A DNA stretch of 64,000 nt from Chryseobacterium ureilyticum (lineage in GTDB: Bacteria; Bacteroidota; Bacteroidia; Flavobacteriales; Weeksellaceae), in contig NZ_FTOL01000001.1 of NCBI RefSeq assembly GCF_900156735.1, positions 682,001 through 746,000 on the forward strand. The letters are read 5' to 3'. The notes below the pieces were generated by a model. The model saw only the letters and a program-made list of their open reading frames with translations. It was not told where the DNA came from and searched no databases. The position numbers and the translations under genes were made by a program. Below are positions 51,264 to 59,234 of the stretch, one piece after another. Positions within the stretch are counted from its first letter, which is position 1. The number at the start of each line of letters is the position of its first letter.

Positions 51264-51577
51264 GAAAAAGATTGAGGAAAAAGAAAGTAAAAAGAGTAAA
51301 TTTGTACTCAATAATAAGGTGGATGATAACTCCCAAAAGATTAGCTAATGTGAATGAAACAGAAAACAAGAATCTTACATTAGGTACTCTGAAAAATGTC
51401 TGAAGAATGAGGTAATCTGATTCTGTCTTTGTTAATTTGAGATTGTCGCATCAGTGATATGACAATTATAGAGAAAGTTTTTTTTTGTTATACTCTGTTT
51501 CTAAAGATGGTTATCATTCAAAAGATATAAAAATTGAAAGAAAAATAAATCTAATATTAAATAAAATCTGACATCTA
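51264..51577. other. Gap upstream of purL
   Basis: 314 bp with no gene. The only clear structure is the palindrome listed at 51442-51466; a T tract at 51478-51485 follows it. No TAnnTTTG box with good spacing is evident. Confidence 0.45.
51442..51466. promoter_or_regulatory. Near-perfect palindrome upstream of purL
   Basis: Two 12-bp arms centred on G51454, opening ATTGTC and closing GACAAT, match in 10 of 12 places with two adjacent inner mismatches (one allowing G-T). It lies 112 bp before the purL ATG. It could be an operator for purine control or an RNA hairpin in the leader; its T tract lies 12 bp beyond the arm, so a simple terminator for the upstream gene is less likely but possible. 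Confidence 0.45.
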
Positions 51578-54500
51578 ATGTCTAATAACAAAAGAATTTT
51601 CGTAGAAAAAAGAGGAATTTTCGATGTTGAAAGTCCAAAAATTTTTGATGAAGTAAAAGCAGTTGTCCCGGCAATTCAAAGTGTGAAAGTATACAATGTA
51701 TATGACATCTTCAATTTGAATGACGGAGAATTCGAAAAAGTAGTTAACAATACTTTCGTAGATCCGGTAACTGATATTTTACATACAGAAAACCCTGCAA
51801 AAAGCATCCATTTCGCAATGGAGTTCCTGCCTGGTCAGTACGATCAGAGAGCAGATTCTGCTCAACAGTGTATTGCTTTATTGACGGAAAATGAAAAGTC
51901 AAAAGTAAGAAGTGGAAAGCTGATCGAATTTGAAGGAGTTTCAGAAACTGACCTGGTGAAAATCAAAGATCTTTTGATCAACAAAGTAGAATCTCAGGAA
52001 AAAGACTTATCTGTACTGGATATTCCTGCTGATGAAACACCTTCAAAAGTAATTATCCACGAAAACTTCATCAATTTCAATGATGCTGAACTGGAAAATT
52101 TCTATAATAATCACGGTTTTGCATTAGGATTAGATGACCTGAAATTTATTCAGGAATACTTTAAAACTGAAGAAAGAAACCCTACAGAAACTGAGCTGAA
52201 AGTATTAGACACTTATTGGAGTGATCACTGTCGTCATACGACTTTCGAAACAGAATTGTCAGACATTCAGTTTGAAGGAAAATTCAAACAGACATTGGAT
52301 ACTATTTTCAATGACTATATCGAAAAAAGAAAATTCTTAGGTCGCGAACTGAAACCTATCTCCTTAATGGACTTAGCTACAGTTTGTGGTAAATATTTCC
52401 ATAAAACAGGTAATCTTGACAACCTCGTAATCTCTGACGAGATCAATGCATGTACCATCCAGATTGAAGCAGAATACGATGGGAAGAAAGAACCTTGGTA
52501 TTTATTATTCAAAAACGAAACACACAACCACCCAACAGAAATTGAACCTTTCGGAGGTGCTTCTACTTGTTTAGGTGGGGCTATCAGAGATCCTTTATCC
52601 GGAAGATCGTTTGTGTTTCAAGCGATGAGATTAACAGGTGCTGCAGACGTTTTAGAATCGGTAGACAAAACATTACCAGGAAAATTACCTCAAAAAACAA
52701 TCACTAAACAGGCTGCAAACGGATATTCATCTTACGGTAACCAGATTGGTCTTGCTACCACTATGGTTTCTGAAATCTATGACGAAGGTTACAAAGCCAA
52801 AAGAATGGAAGTAGGTTTCGTTACCGGAGCCGTTCCTGTAGATTGGGTAAGACGTGAAAAACCGGCTAATGGTGATTCTATCATTATTTTAGGAGGAGCA
52901 ACAGGTCGTGATGGAGTTGGAGGAGCAAGCGGAAGTTCAAAAGAACAGGACGAAACTTCTATCCACACCATGAGTTCTGAAGTTCAGAAAGGTAATGCCG
53001 TAGAAGAACGTAAAATCCAGAGACTATTCAGAAACCCTGAACTGACAAGATTAATTAAAAAGTCTAACGACTTTGGTGCAGGTGGAGTTTCTGTTGCTAT
53101 CGGTGAAATTGCAGACTCTTTAGAAGTAAACCTTGATGTATTACCATTAAAATATGAAGGTCTAAACGGAACAGAATTGGCGATTTCCGAATCTCAGGAA
53201 AGAATGGCAGTTGTAGTAGATCCAAAAGACAAAGAAAAGTTCATCAAATTCTGTGAAGCTGAAAACATTGTTGCGGTAGAAGTAGCAAAAGTAACAGATT
53301 CAGGAAGAATGCAGATGTTCTGGAAAGGAGACAAAATTGTTGACCTTTCAAGAGCATTCCTTGATACAAACGGATGTTCAAAATCTCAGGAGGTAAAAAT
53401 CAACCATCTTGAAGAAGTAAAAACAGAAACTAAGGCATTCAACGAAGAAAACTTCCTGAATACCCTAAAAGATAAAAATGTAGCTTCCCAAAAAGGACTA
53501 TTGGAAATGTTTGACTCTTCTGTAGGAGGAACAACAGTGGCAATGCCTTTAGGTGGAAAATACCAACAAACCCTAATGGAAGGAAGTGTGCAGACACTAC
53601 CGATCTTAGGAGCAAGAGATATCAAAACGGTTTCCTTGGCGAGCTGGGGATTCGATGCTGAAATCTCAAAACAAAACTCTTTATTGGGAGCATCTTACGC
53701 CGTAGTAGAAAGTGTAGCGAAGATTGTTGCCATGGGAGGTGACTATAAAAACATCAGATTAAGCTTCCAGGAATATTTCGAAAAGCTTGGTCAGTCTCCT
53801 GAAAAATGGGGGAAACCATTAGCTTCTCTTTTAGGAGCTTATGATGCACAGATCAACCTTGGATTGGCTGCTATCGGTGGTAAAGACTCGATGAGTGGAA
53901 CGTACCAGGATCTAAATGTGCCACCAACATTGATTTCTTTCGCATGTGCAAATGGAGATAAACAAAATATCATTTCTCCAGAATTTAAAGCAGCTGGAAA
54001 CAAAGTATATTTCTTCAACCACATTGCTCAGGAAAACGGTCTTCCAAACTATGATGCTTTAAAAGACGCTTACGAATTCATCTTTGAAAACATCAAGTCA
54101 GGAAAAATCGTTTCTGTGAAAACCGTAAAAGACGGTGGAGTAGCTGTAGCATTAGCAAAAATGAGTTTCGGAAATAGATTAGGAGCTGAAATTAATGCTG
54201 ATGAAAACACTTTATTAGCTAAAAATATCGGTAGCTTAATCATCGAAGCTAAAGAAGAGCTAGGTAATGCATCTTTACAGTTAATCGGAGAAGTAAAAGA
54301 TTCAGACATTTTAAAAATCAATGGTCTTGAGTCTAGCATCTTGAATCTTGTATCTGCTTATACTGGTACATTCGAAAATCTTTTCCCAACAGCAGAAAAA
54401 GAAAAGATAACGGTTGAAATTGATGAAAAATCAAACTCAATCAACCCAAGAAATATCATCATCAAAAAACACGGAATTGCCCAGCCTAAAGTATTTGCTC

Positions 54501-55273
54501 CAGTGTTCCCAGGAACCAACTGTGAGTATGATACCTTAAATGCATTCCAGAAAGAAGGAGCTGTAGTAAGCAGTTTACCTTTAATCAATATCAGCCACCA
54601 ATTATTGGATGAAAGTATTGATGCATGGGTAGAAGAGATTAGAACTTCTCAGATCTTAGCTTTCTCAGGAGGTTTCTCAGCAGGAGATGAGCCGGATGGT
54701 TCTGCAAAATTCATTGTCAACGTTTTAAAGAACGAAAAAATGAGAAATGCAGTTCACGAATTATTAGACAGAGACGGTATGATCATCGGAATCTGTAATG
54801 GTTTCCAGGCTTTGGTTAAATCTGGATTATTACCTTACGGAAGAATCAAGGATTTGGATGAAAACTCTCCAACATTAGCTCACAACGCGATAAGAAGACA
54901 CATCTCTCAGATGGTTACTGTAAAAGTAGTGAACGATGAAAGCCCATGGTTAAAGGGAATGAAAGGTCAGACTTTCACCATTCCAATTTCTCACGGTGAA
55001 GGACGTTTCATGGCTTCAGAAGAAGAAATCAAGAAGTTGTATGAAAACGGACAGATTGCAACGCAGTACATTGATTTCGATGGAAATATTGCTCACGGAA
55101 TGCCATTCAATCCAAATAATTCATTATTCGGAATTGAAGGAGTTACCAGCCCATGTGGAAAGATCTACGGAAGAATGGGACACCCGGAAAGATTTACGGA
55201 TGGTCTCATGAAAAATATACCAACCGCGAATTATCACAACATATTCAAAAACGGTGTTGAATACTTCAAATAA
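51578..55273 (+). CDS. purL: Phosphoribosylformylglycinamidine synthase (large form)
   Basis: A 1231-residue single-chain FGAM synthase for the fourth step of purine synthesis. The FGAM synthase domains hold DTYWSDHCRHTTFET, NETHNHPTEIEPFGGASTC and GGKDSMSGT; the C-terminal glutamine amidotransferase has Cys1073 in IGICNGFQAL and the His/Glu end PERFTDGLM near the C-terminus. This long form is that of Proteobacteria and many Bacteroidota, and needs no separate PurS and PurQ. The barstar-like gene begins 13 bp later. Confidence 0.96.
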   Translation: MSNNKRIFVEKRGIFDVESPKIFDEVKAVVPAIQSVKVYNVYDIFNLNDGEFEKVVNNTFVDPVTDILHTENPAKSIHFAMEFLPGQYDQRADSAQQCIALLTENEKSKVRSGKLIEFEGVSETDLVKIKDLLINKVESQEKDLSVLDIPADETPSKVIIHENFINFNDAELENFYNNHGFALGLDDLKFIQEYFKTEERNPTETELKVLDTYWSDHCRHTTFETELSDIQFEGKFKQTLDTIFNDYIEKRKFLGRELKPISLMDLATVCGKYFHKTGNLDNLVISDEINACTIQIEAEYDGKKEPWYLLFKNETHNHPTEIEPFGGASTCLGGAIRDPLSGRSFVFQAMRLTGAADVLESVDKTLPGKLPQKTITKQAANGYSSYGNQIGLATTMVSEIYDEGYKAKRMEVGFVTGAVPVDWVRREKPANGDSIIILGGATGRDGVGGASGSSKEQDETSIHTMSSEVQKGNAVEERKIQRLFRNPELTRLIKKSNDFGAGGVSVAIGEIADSLEVNLDVLPLKYEGLNGTELAISESQERMAVVVDPKDKEKFIKFCEAENIVAVEVAKVTDSGRMQMFWKGDKIVDLSRAFLDTNGCSKSQEVKINHLEEVKTETKAFNEENFLNTLKDKNVASQKGLLEMFDSSVGGTTVAMPLGGKYQQTLMEGSVQTLPILGARDIKTVSLASWGFDAEISKQNSLLGASYAVVESVAKIVAMGGDYKNIRLSFQEYFEKLGQSPEKWGKPLASLLGAYDAQINLGLAAIGGKDSMSGTYQDLNVPPTLISFACANGDKQNIISPEFKAAGNKVYFFNHIAQENGLPNYDALKDAYEFIFENIKSGKIVSVKTVKDGGVAVALAKMSFGNRLGAEINADENTLLAKNIGSLIIEAKEELGNASLQLIGEVKDSDILKINGLESSILNLVSAYTGTFENLFPTAEKEKITVEIDEKSNSINPRNIIIKKHGIAQPKVFAPVFPGTNCEYDTLNAFQKEGAVVSSLPLINISHQLLDESIDAWVEEIRTSQILAFSGGFSAGDEPDGSAKFIVNVLKNEKMRNAVHELLDRDGMIIGICNGFQALVKSGLLPYGRIKDLDENSPTLAHNAIRRHISQMVTVKVVNDESPWLKGMKGQTFTIPISHGEGRFMASEEEIKKLYENGQIATQYIDFDGNIAHGMPFNPNNSLFGIEGVTSPCGKIYGRMGHPERFTDGLMKNIPTANYHNIFKNGVEYFK

Positions 55274-55286
55274 CAATACAAGAAAA

Positions 55287-55667
55287 ATGATCGTCATCCA
55301 TGGCGGTCATTTTTCGTCTTTAGACGGTTTCTACGAAGAAATATCCAAGGTCTTAATGAAAGATACAGATTGGAAAGTTGGAACCTTAGACGGCTTTAAT
55401 GATATCCTTTACGGTGGTTTCGGGGTTTTTGAAAATAAAGAAGAAATTGAAATTATTTGGAAAGAATCTCAAAAATCAAAAGAAGATTTAGGGCTTAAAG
55501 CAACTCGTGAATTCTACGAAAACAAAATCAAACAGGGAAAACCTTTCAATACAGAATTGATACAACAAAAATTGAATGAGCTGAATGAAGTAAAAGGTCA
55601 AACACTGTTTGATATTCTGATAGAAATTATTGATTCACACAAGAATATTGTCCTGAAACTAGATTGA
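55287..55667 (+). CDS. Barstar-like ribonuclease inhibitor family protein
   Basis: A 126-residue protein that opens IVIHGGHFSSLDGFYEEIS and carries DTDWKVGTLDGFNDILYGGFG, the barstar family pattern in which the binding helix supplies acidic residues to the RNase. ATG 55287 is chosen because the longer frame would start within purL. It lies 13 bp after purL. No barnase-like RNase or other toxin gene is seen near, so it may be a lone immunity protein or an inhibitor of an unlinked nuclease. Confidence 0.85.
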   Translation: MIVIHGGHFSSLDGFYEEISKVLMKDTDWKVGTLDGFNDILYGGFGVFENKEEIEIIWKESQKSKEDLGLKATREFYENKIKQGKPFNTELIQQKLNELNEVKGQTLFDILIEIIDSHKNIVLKLD

Positions 55668-56080
55668 TGAGTAATGAGTGAGAACTTTACAATAGTAATG
55701 TTTATTTTCAACACTTTCCAGCCAGCTTCATCGAATCAACTTGTTGATTGCATCTTAGCTTCCTAAAATCTACAGAATCATAATAAAAACTTTGCGTCAA
55801 GAAAATATATTTCAACCCTTAAGAAAAATGAAGACTTTAAGATAAGTTAATCTTCATCAAAGATAAATTTAGAAGACTGCTTATATAAAATAGCTTAGCT
55901 GTTTTCTCAACTCTTCTTAATCCCTTTAAAAATCTTAATGGTTCAAAACCCTTTTCAATACAATTTTACATTAAAAATTTCTCGAAGATTGTCCAGATTC
56001 AGCAGATTTTATTTTACTTTGAAAAATATTTGATAAACCTTAGTAAGGAGTAATAATCAATAAACAGAAGAATTAATTGA
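55668..56080. other. Gap between barstar-like and SGNH genes
   Basis: 413 bp without a supported gene. A 16-bp perfect palindrome, AATCAAC-TT-GTTGATT, lies at 55734-55749. The rest is AT-rich with no RNA gene or clear promoter that I can defend. Confidence 0.4.
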
Positions 56081-56710
56081 ATGAAGAAAATAGTGTATGG
56101 ACTGTTCTTTGGAGACAGTATAACATATGGAGAATATGACGGTGTTTTTGGAGGTTGGGTAGACATTTTAAAGAGATATGCCCTGCAAAAATTCCACGAA
56201 GGAAATGGTGATGAACTGATTTTATTCAATTTAGGAATAGGAGGCGAAACTACAGAAGGATTATTAAAAAGAATGCCCGTTGAATTGGCAGCAAGAAATT
56301 GCGCTGATGGTAACCTTGTTTTTATCAGCTATGGAGCCAACGATCTTGCGATAAAAGACGGAGCTTATATTGTAGAGCCTGAAAAATTTAAAGAAAATAT
56401 CAAGATTGCTGTTCAGCATGCAAAGCAGTTTTCTAAAGACATTTACTTGGTAAGTATCCTTCCCATTGCTCAAAAAATAGATGGAGTAGTGGTGGGATCC
56501 GGAAAATTAAGAACCAATGAAGAAGTTATCGTTTACAACCAGATTCTTAAAGATATTGCAGTAGAAAATTCTTTAAGTTATATTGATTTTTATAATGCAA
56601 TATTAGATGACAAAGAAATTCTACTTTCTGAAGACGGAGTTCACCCAAACGAAAAAGGCTATGGAATCATGGCTGAAATAGCAATACCAATCATTGAAAA
56701 ATATTTATAA
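56081..56710 (+). CDS. SGNH/GDSL hydrolase
   Basis: A 209-residue cytoplasmic esterase/lipase of the SGNH fold. Block I is FFGDSITYGEYDG (Ser13), the Gly block NLGIGGETTEGLL, block III SYGANDLAI and block V EDGVHPNEKGY with the catalytic Asp and His. No signal peptide, so it acts inside the cell. The stop overlaps the next ATG by one base (TAATG), which couples it to the gamma-glutamylcyclotransferase gene. Confidence 0.92.
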   Translation: MKKIVYGLFFGDSITYGEYDGVFGGWVDILKRYALQKFHEGNGDELILFNLGIGGETTEGLLKRMPVELAARNCADGNLVFISYGANDLAIKDGAYIVEPEKFKENIKIAVQHAKQFSKDIYLVSILPIAQKIDGVVVGSGKLRTNEEVIVYNQILKDIAVENSLSYIDFYNAILDDKEILLSEDGVHPNEKGYGIMAEIAIPIIEKYL

Positions 56711-57042
56711 TGCCTAATTTATTTTCTTACGGAACCTTACAGAAAGAACAGGTTCAGATTGAAACATTCGGACGTATCTTACGGGGAGAAAAAGATGTTT
56801 TATCAGGATATAAACTGAATATGCTTGAAATTACAGATCCGGAAGTTCTACGCAAAAGCGGACAAAAGTATCATCCTGTTCTTGAATTTTCAGGAAAAAA
56901 TGATGACGAAGTAGAAGGAGTGCTTTTTGAAGTTACAGAAACAGAAATTTTACAAGCAGATGAATATGAAGTAGATGATTATAAAAGAATAGAAACCGTT
57001 TTTAAATCCGGAAACAAAGGATTTATTTATGTAGGAAAATAA
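56710..57042 (+). CDS. Gamma-glutamylcyclotransferase family protein
   Basis: A 110-residue GGCT-like (AIG2) protein. FSYGTLQKEQVQIETFG is the substrate-loop signature (YGTL), LSGYKL follows, and DDEVEGVLFEVTE carries the conserved Glu before a strand. Members release 5-oxoproline from gamma-glutamyl amino acids or act on related amides. It is translationally coupled to the SGNH hydrolase. Confidence 0.9.
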   Translation: MPNLFSYGTLQKEQVQIETFGRILRGEKDVLSGYKLNMLEITDPEVLRKSGQKYHPVLEFSGKNDDEVEGVLFEVTETEILQADEYEVDDYKRIETVFKSGNKGFIYVGK

Positions 57043-57111
57043 GCCTGCTTGAATTTATCTACGTAGAGTGAATTTTATTTAGTAGTTTTAAACTGCAAAA
57101 ATAAAATTACC

Positions 57112-57300
57112 ATGAAAAATTTAAAAAGAATTAAAAGACAAGAATTAAAAGCTGTAAAAGGAGGAGGTGCAAACCCACCTAGAATTATTTATCCTAAAGA
57201 TGAAAATGGGAACTGCAGCACTTCACCCTATTATTACTTTTGCCCAAAATATGATGGATGTATGACGGGGGAAACATGGGATGCTTATTGTCCTTTGTAA
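57112..57300 (+). CDS. Bacteriocin-like peptide precursor (GGG leader)
   Basis: A 62-residue peptide. The leader MKNLKRIKRQELKAVK ends in GGG, a double-glycine type cleavage site, and is followed by a 43-residue core rich in Pro, Tyr and Asn with four Cys (CSTSPYYYFC and CMTGETWDAYC). Its leader matches that of the peptide at 10329-10493 in the pattern R/K-x-LKxVxGxG. No transporter, peptidase or modification gene is adjacent. Possibly a secreted antimicrobial or signalling peptide; role unknown. Confidence 0.78.
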   Translation: MKNLKRIKRQELKAVKGGGANPPRIIYPKDENGNCSTSPYYYFCPKYDGCMTGETWDAYCPL

Positions 57301-57358
57301 AATTCAAATAATCTAATGAGCATAACATTTTAAAAATGTTTTTGATTAAAAAAATATC

Positions 57359-57425
57359 AATAGAAACGGGCTTTAGCCCGTTTTTACATTTAAATATTTA
57401 TCAATTGGCTTTAGCCAAAACATAA
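57359..57425. repeat. Two-hairpin REP-like repeat, copy B
   Basis: AATAGAAACGGGC opens a strong hairpin (AAACGGGCT with AGCCCGTTT, 57364-57383); about 20 bp on, TTGGCT pairs with AGCCAA (57405-57418), then AAAAC. It has the same layout as the copy at 40987. The first hairpin plus T run could also end the bacteriocin-like transcript. Confidence 0.7.
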
Positions 57426-57468
57426 TAATCTGAGAAAGAAAAGCAATTATTCATCTCAAAAATACTCC

Positions 57469-57503
57469 TGACAAACAGCTGTCACAACTTCATTCTATCT
57501 TTG
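57469..57503 (+). promoter_or_regulatory. Promoter region of GyrI-like gene with short inverted repeat
   Basis: TATCTTTG at 57496-57503 fits the -7 consensus, 22 bp before the ATG. TGACA (57469-57473) and TGTCA (57480-57484) form an inverted repeat just where the -33 region would lie, so it may be a regulator site. Confidence 0.4.
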
Positions 57504-57525
57504 TCATACAACAAAATATCAAGAA

Positions 57526-57984
57526 ATGAACAACGTGAAAATTGAACCTTTTAAGGTGATCGGAATTGCAGTAAGAACAACCAATGAAAACAATCAGGCA
57601 GCACAGGATATTCCGGTATTGTGGGAGAAATTGATGAAAGAAAATATTGTGGAGAACATTCCAAACAAAATAGATAATGCCATCTATTCCATTTATACAG
57701 ATTATGAAAAAGACCATACAAAACCTTACACAACATTACTTGGATGCAAAGTAGAAAATCTTGATATAATTCCTGAAGGAATGATTGGGAAATCTTTTGA
57801 AGGCGGAAACTACGTGAAATTTACTCCAAAAGGAAACCTTGCAGAAGATTTGGTGATCAATGAATGGATTAAAATATGGAATATGGATTTAGAAAGAATA
57901 TTTACCGCTGATTTTGAAATATATGGTGAAAAAGCTCAGAATCCTTCAGATGCAGAAGTTGATATTTTGATTGCTGTGAAATAA
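57526..57984 (+). CDS. GyrI-like/effector-binding domain protein
   Basis: A 152-residue lone GyrI-like small-molecule binding domain (AraC effector-binding type): FKVIGIAVRTTNENNQAAQDIPVLWEKL, YSIYTDYEKD and a late FTADFEIYGEKA with the conserved Glu. Such domains bind hydrophobic ligands and are usually the sensor half of regulators; here no DNA-binding part is attached. Ends at a two-way terminator. Confidence 0.85.
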   Translation: MNNVKIEPFKVIGIAVRTTNENNQAAQDIPVLWEKLMKENIVENIPNKIDNAIYSIYTDYEKDHTKPYTTLLGCKVENLDIIPEGMIGKSFEGGNYVKFTPKGNLAEDLVINEWIKIWNMDLERIFTADFEIYGEKAQNPSDAEVDILIAVK

Positions 57985-58010
57985 GTTTAACAACTACTTT
58001 TCGAAATACA

Positions 58011-58045
58011 AAAAAGCCTGCTATTCTAAAAACAGCAGGCTTTTT
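58011..58045. terminator. Bidirectional terminator
   Basis: AAAAAGCCTGCT pairs with AGCAGGCTTTTT around an eleven-base loop, between convergent genes, with T runs on both strands. Confidence 0.88.
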
Positions 58046-58060
58046 ATTTATAAATGATTT

Positions 58061-58522
58061 TTATTTATAAAAAACAGTTTTATCGTAGTCTTTGATACCA
58101 TCACCATTGTAGTCATCATTTGTAGCTACTAAAATAACAAGTTTGTTAGAAGAAAGTTCAAGTACATCAGCTACATTGCTTCCAATCGTAAGCTTCATGT
58201 GAGCAGGATTATATTCATAAGGAGTGGTAGCCTCCGTTTTTTTACAAACAGAATCTACATTGTTATAATCCACCATATAATATTTTCCGTCATTTTTGAA
58301 CTCATAAGTTCCCTGTTTTTTACAATCATCAGGAACTTTTTCTGCAATAACAGTTTCTTTATTAGTTCCCGAAATCTGATATTGAGTTTGTATTTTCCAA
58401 ACTCCAACAATATTGGTATTGTTATTATTTCCAGAATTATCAGGCATCGGTAAAGTATCATCACCCACGCTACAAGATGAAATAGCCCCTGCAGCAAAGA
58501 TTCCGACTAATAACTTTTTCAT
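58061..58522 (-). CDS. Lipocalin-like domain lipoprotein
   Basis: A 153-residue lipoprotein with lipobox AISSC. After an Asn-rich spacer the domain VGVWKIQTQYQISG opens a small beta-barrel as in lipocalin-like Bacteroidota proteins; GTYEFKNDGKYYMVDYN continues it. Two mature Cys may pair. It probably sits on the outer membrane; ligand unknown. Confidence 0.82.
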   Translation of the reverse strand: MKKLLVGIFAAGAISSCSVGDDTLPMPDNSGNNNNTNIVGVWKIQTQYQISGTNKETVIAEKVPDDCKKQGTYEFKNDGKYYMVDYNNVDSVCKKTEATTPYEYNPAHMKLTIGSNVADVLELSSNKLVILVATNDDYNGDGIKDYDKTVFYK

Positions 58523-58603
58523 AAGATTAATTTTTGGCGAACTTAATAAAAAATATCAAATTAAATGAATATCTTTTCTATTTTATAGAAAATTTATGAA
58601 AAG

Positions 58604-58620
58604 TTGATCATTTTGATCAA
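58604..58620. other. Short hairpin after dgkA
   Basis: TTGATCA and TGATCAA are perfect 7-bp arms with a three-base loop, overlapping the dgkA stop. On the minus strand a CTTTTC follows, so it may be a weak terminator. Confidence 0.4.
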
Positions 58621-58973
58621 ATGAAAAGATACTTCCAATAAATAAAAATCCCAATTATAACAGACGAAACAGCCATTATTACAACTGCTCCGGCTGAAAT
58701 ATCTTTGATGAAACCAATTCTTTTATCATAGTCTGGTTGTATGAAATCACAAATCTTTTCAATGGCGGTATTGAAAATTTCAGCACTCAAGACGGCTGTG
58801 GAAACAATAAGGATAATAGCAGCATCAGTATTGGAAAGCTTTAAATAGAAAATAAGAAATACATTGACAAAAAAAGCTAAAAGTTCAATCTGAAAATTTC
58901 TTTCAGTCTTTATCATCACAAAAACACCCCGAAAAGCATTGAGAAAACTTTTATGAAGAGGAGGTTTTTGCAT
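58617..58973 (-). CDS. dgkA: Diacylglycerol/undecaprenol kinase
   Basis: A 118-residue three-span membrane kinase of the DgkA family: FRGVFVMIKTERNFQIELLAF (amphipathic entry), SAEIFNTAIEKICDFI with the catalytic Glu and Asn, and IGFIKDISAGAVVIMAV with the conserved Asp. It phosphorylates diacylglycerol or undecaprenol for lipid recycling. Length normal. Confidence 0.93.
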   Translation of the reverse strand: MQKPPLHKSFLNAFRGVFVMIKTERNFQIELLAFFVNVFLIFYLKLSNTDAAIILIVSTAVLSAEIFNTAIEKICDFIQPDYDKRIGFIKDISAGAVVIMAVSSVIIGIFIYWKYLFI

Positions 58974-59010
58974 TTTTTAAAATTATTTTTAACAAAGATA
59001 GGTTTTGTAT

Positions 59011-59041
59011 TTTGATTGTTCCGCCGAATCTGCTATATTTG
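59011..59041 (+). promoter_or_regulatory. Upstream promoter facing dnaN
   Basis: TTTG at 59011-59014 and TATATTTG at 59034-59041 are 19 bp apart, an excellent Bacteroidota promoter match. A transcript from here would have about 190 bp of leader before dnaN. Confidence 0.55.
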
Positions 59042-59204
59042 AAATACAAGATTAAAAATCAGCTCGAGGATTCCCAATCGGATCTTTTTTGAACAAAAAT
59101 AAATGATTCAGAAAATTTGAACGTAATGTCAAGGCTTAAAACAGGTTGACGATGATTGTTCAAAACTCCTCAAGATTATTTTTTTCTTTGTTGTATGTAT
59201 TTAT

Positions 59205-59212
59205 TATATTTG
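59205..59212 (+). promoter_or_regulatory. Proximal -7 box of dnaN
   Basis: TATATTTG fits TAnnTTTG, 22 bp before the dnaN ATG. No well-spaced -33 TTG is seen. Confidence 0.45.
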
Positions 59213-59234
59213 TAGAAACTTATTATATAAATCT

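Noticed and set aside
55254..55286. Upstream ATG start for the barstar-like protein
   Set aside because: It overlaps the last codons of purL; the family N-terminus begins at 55287.
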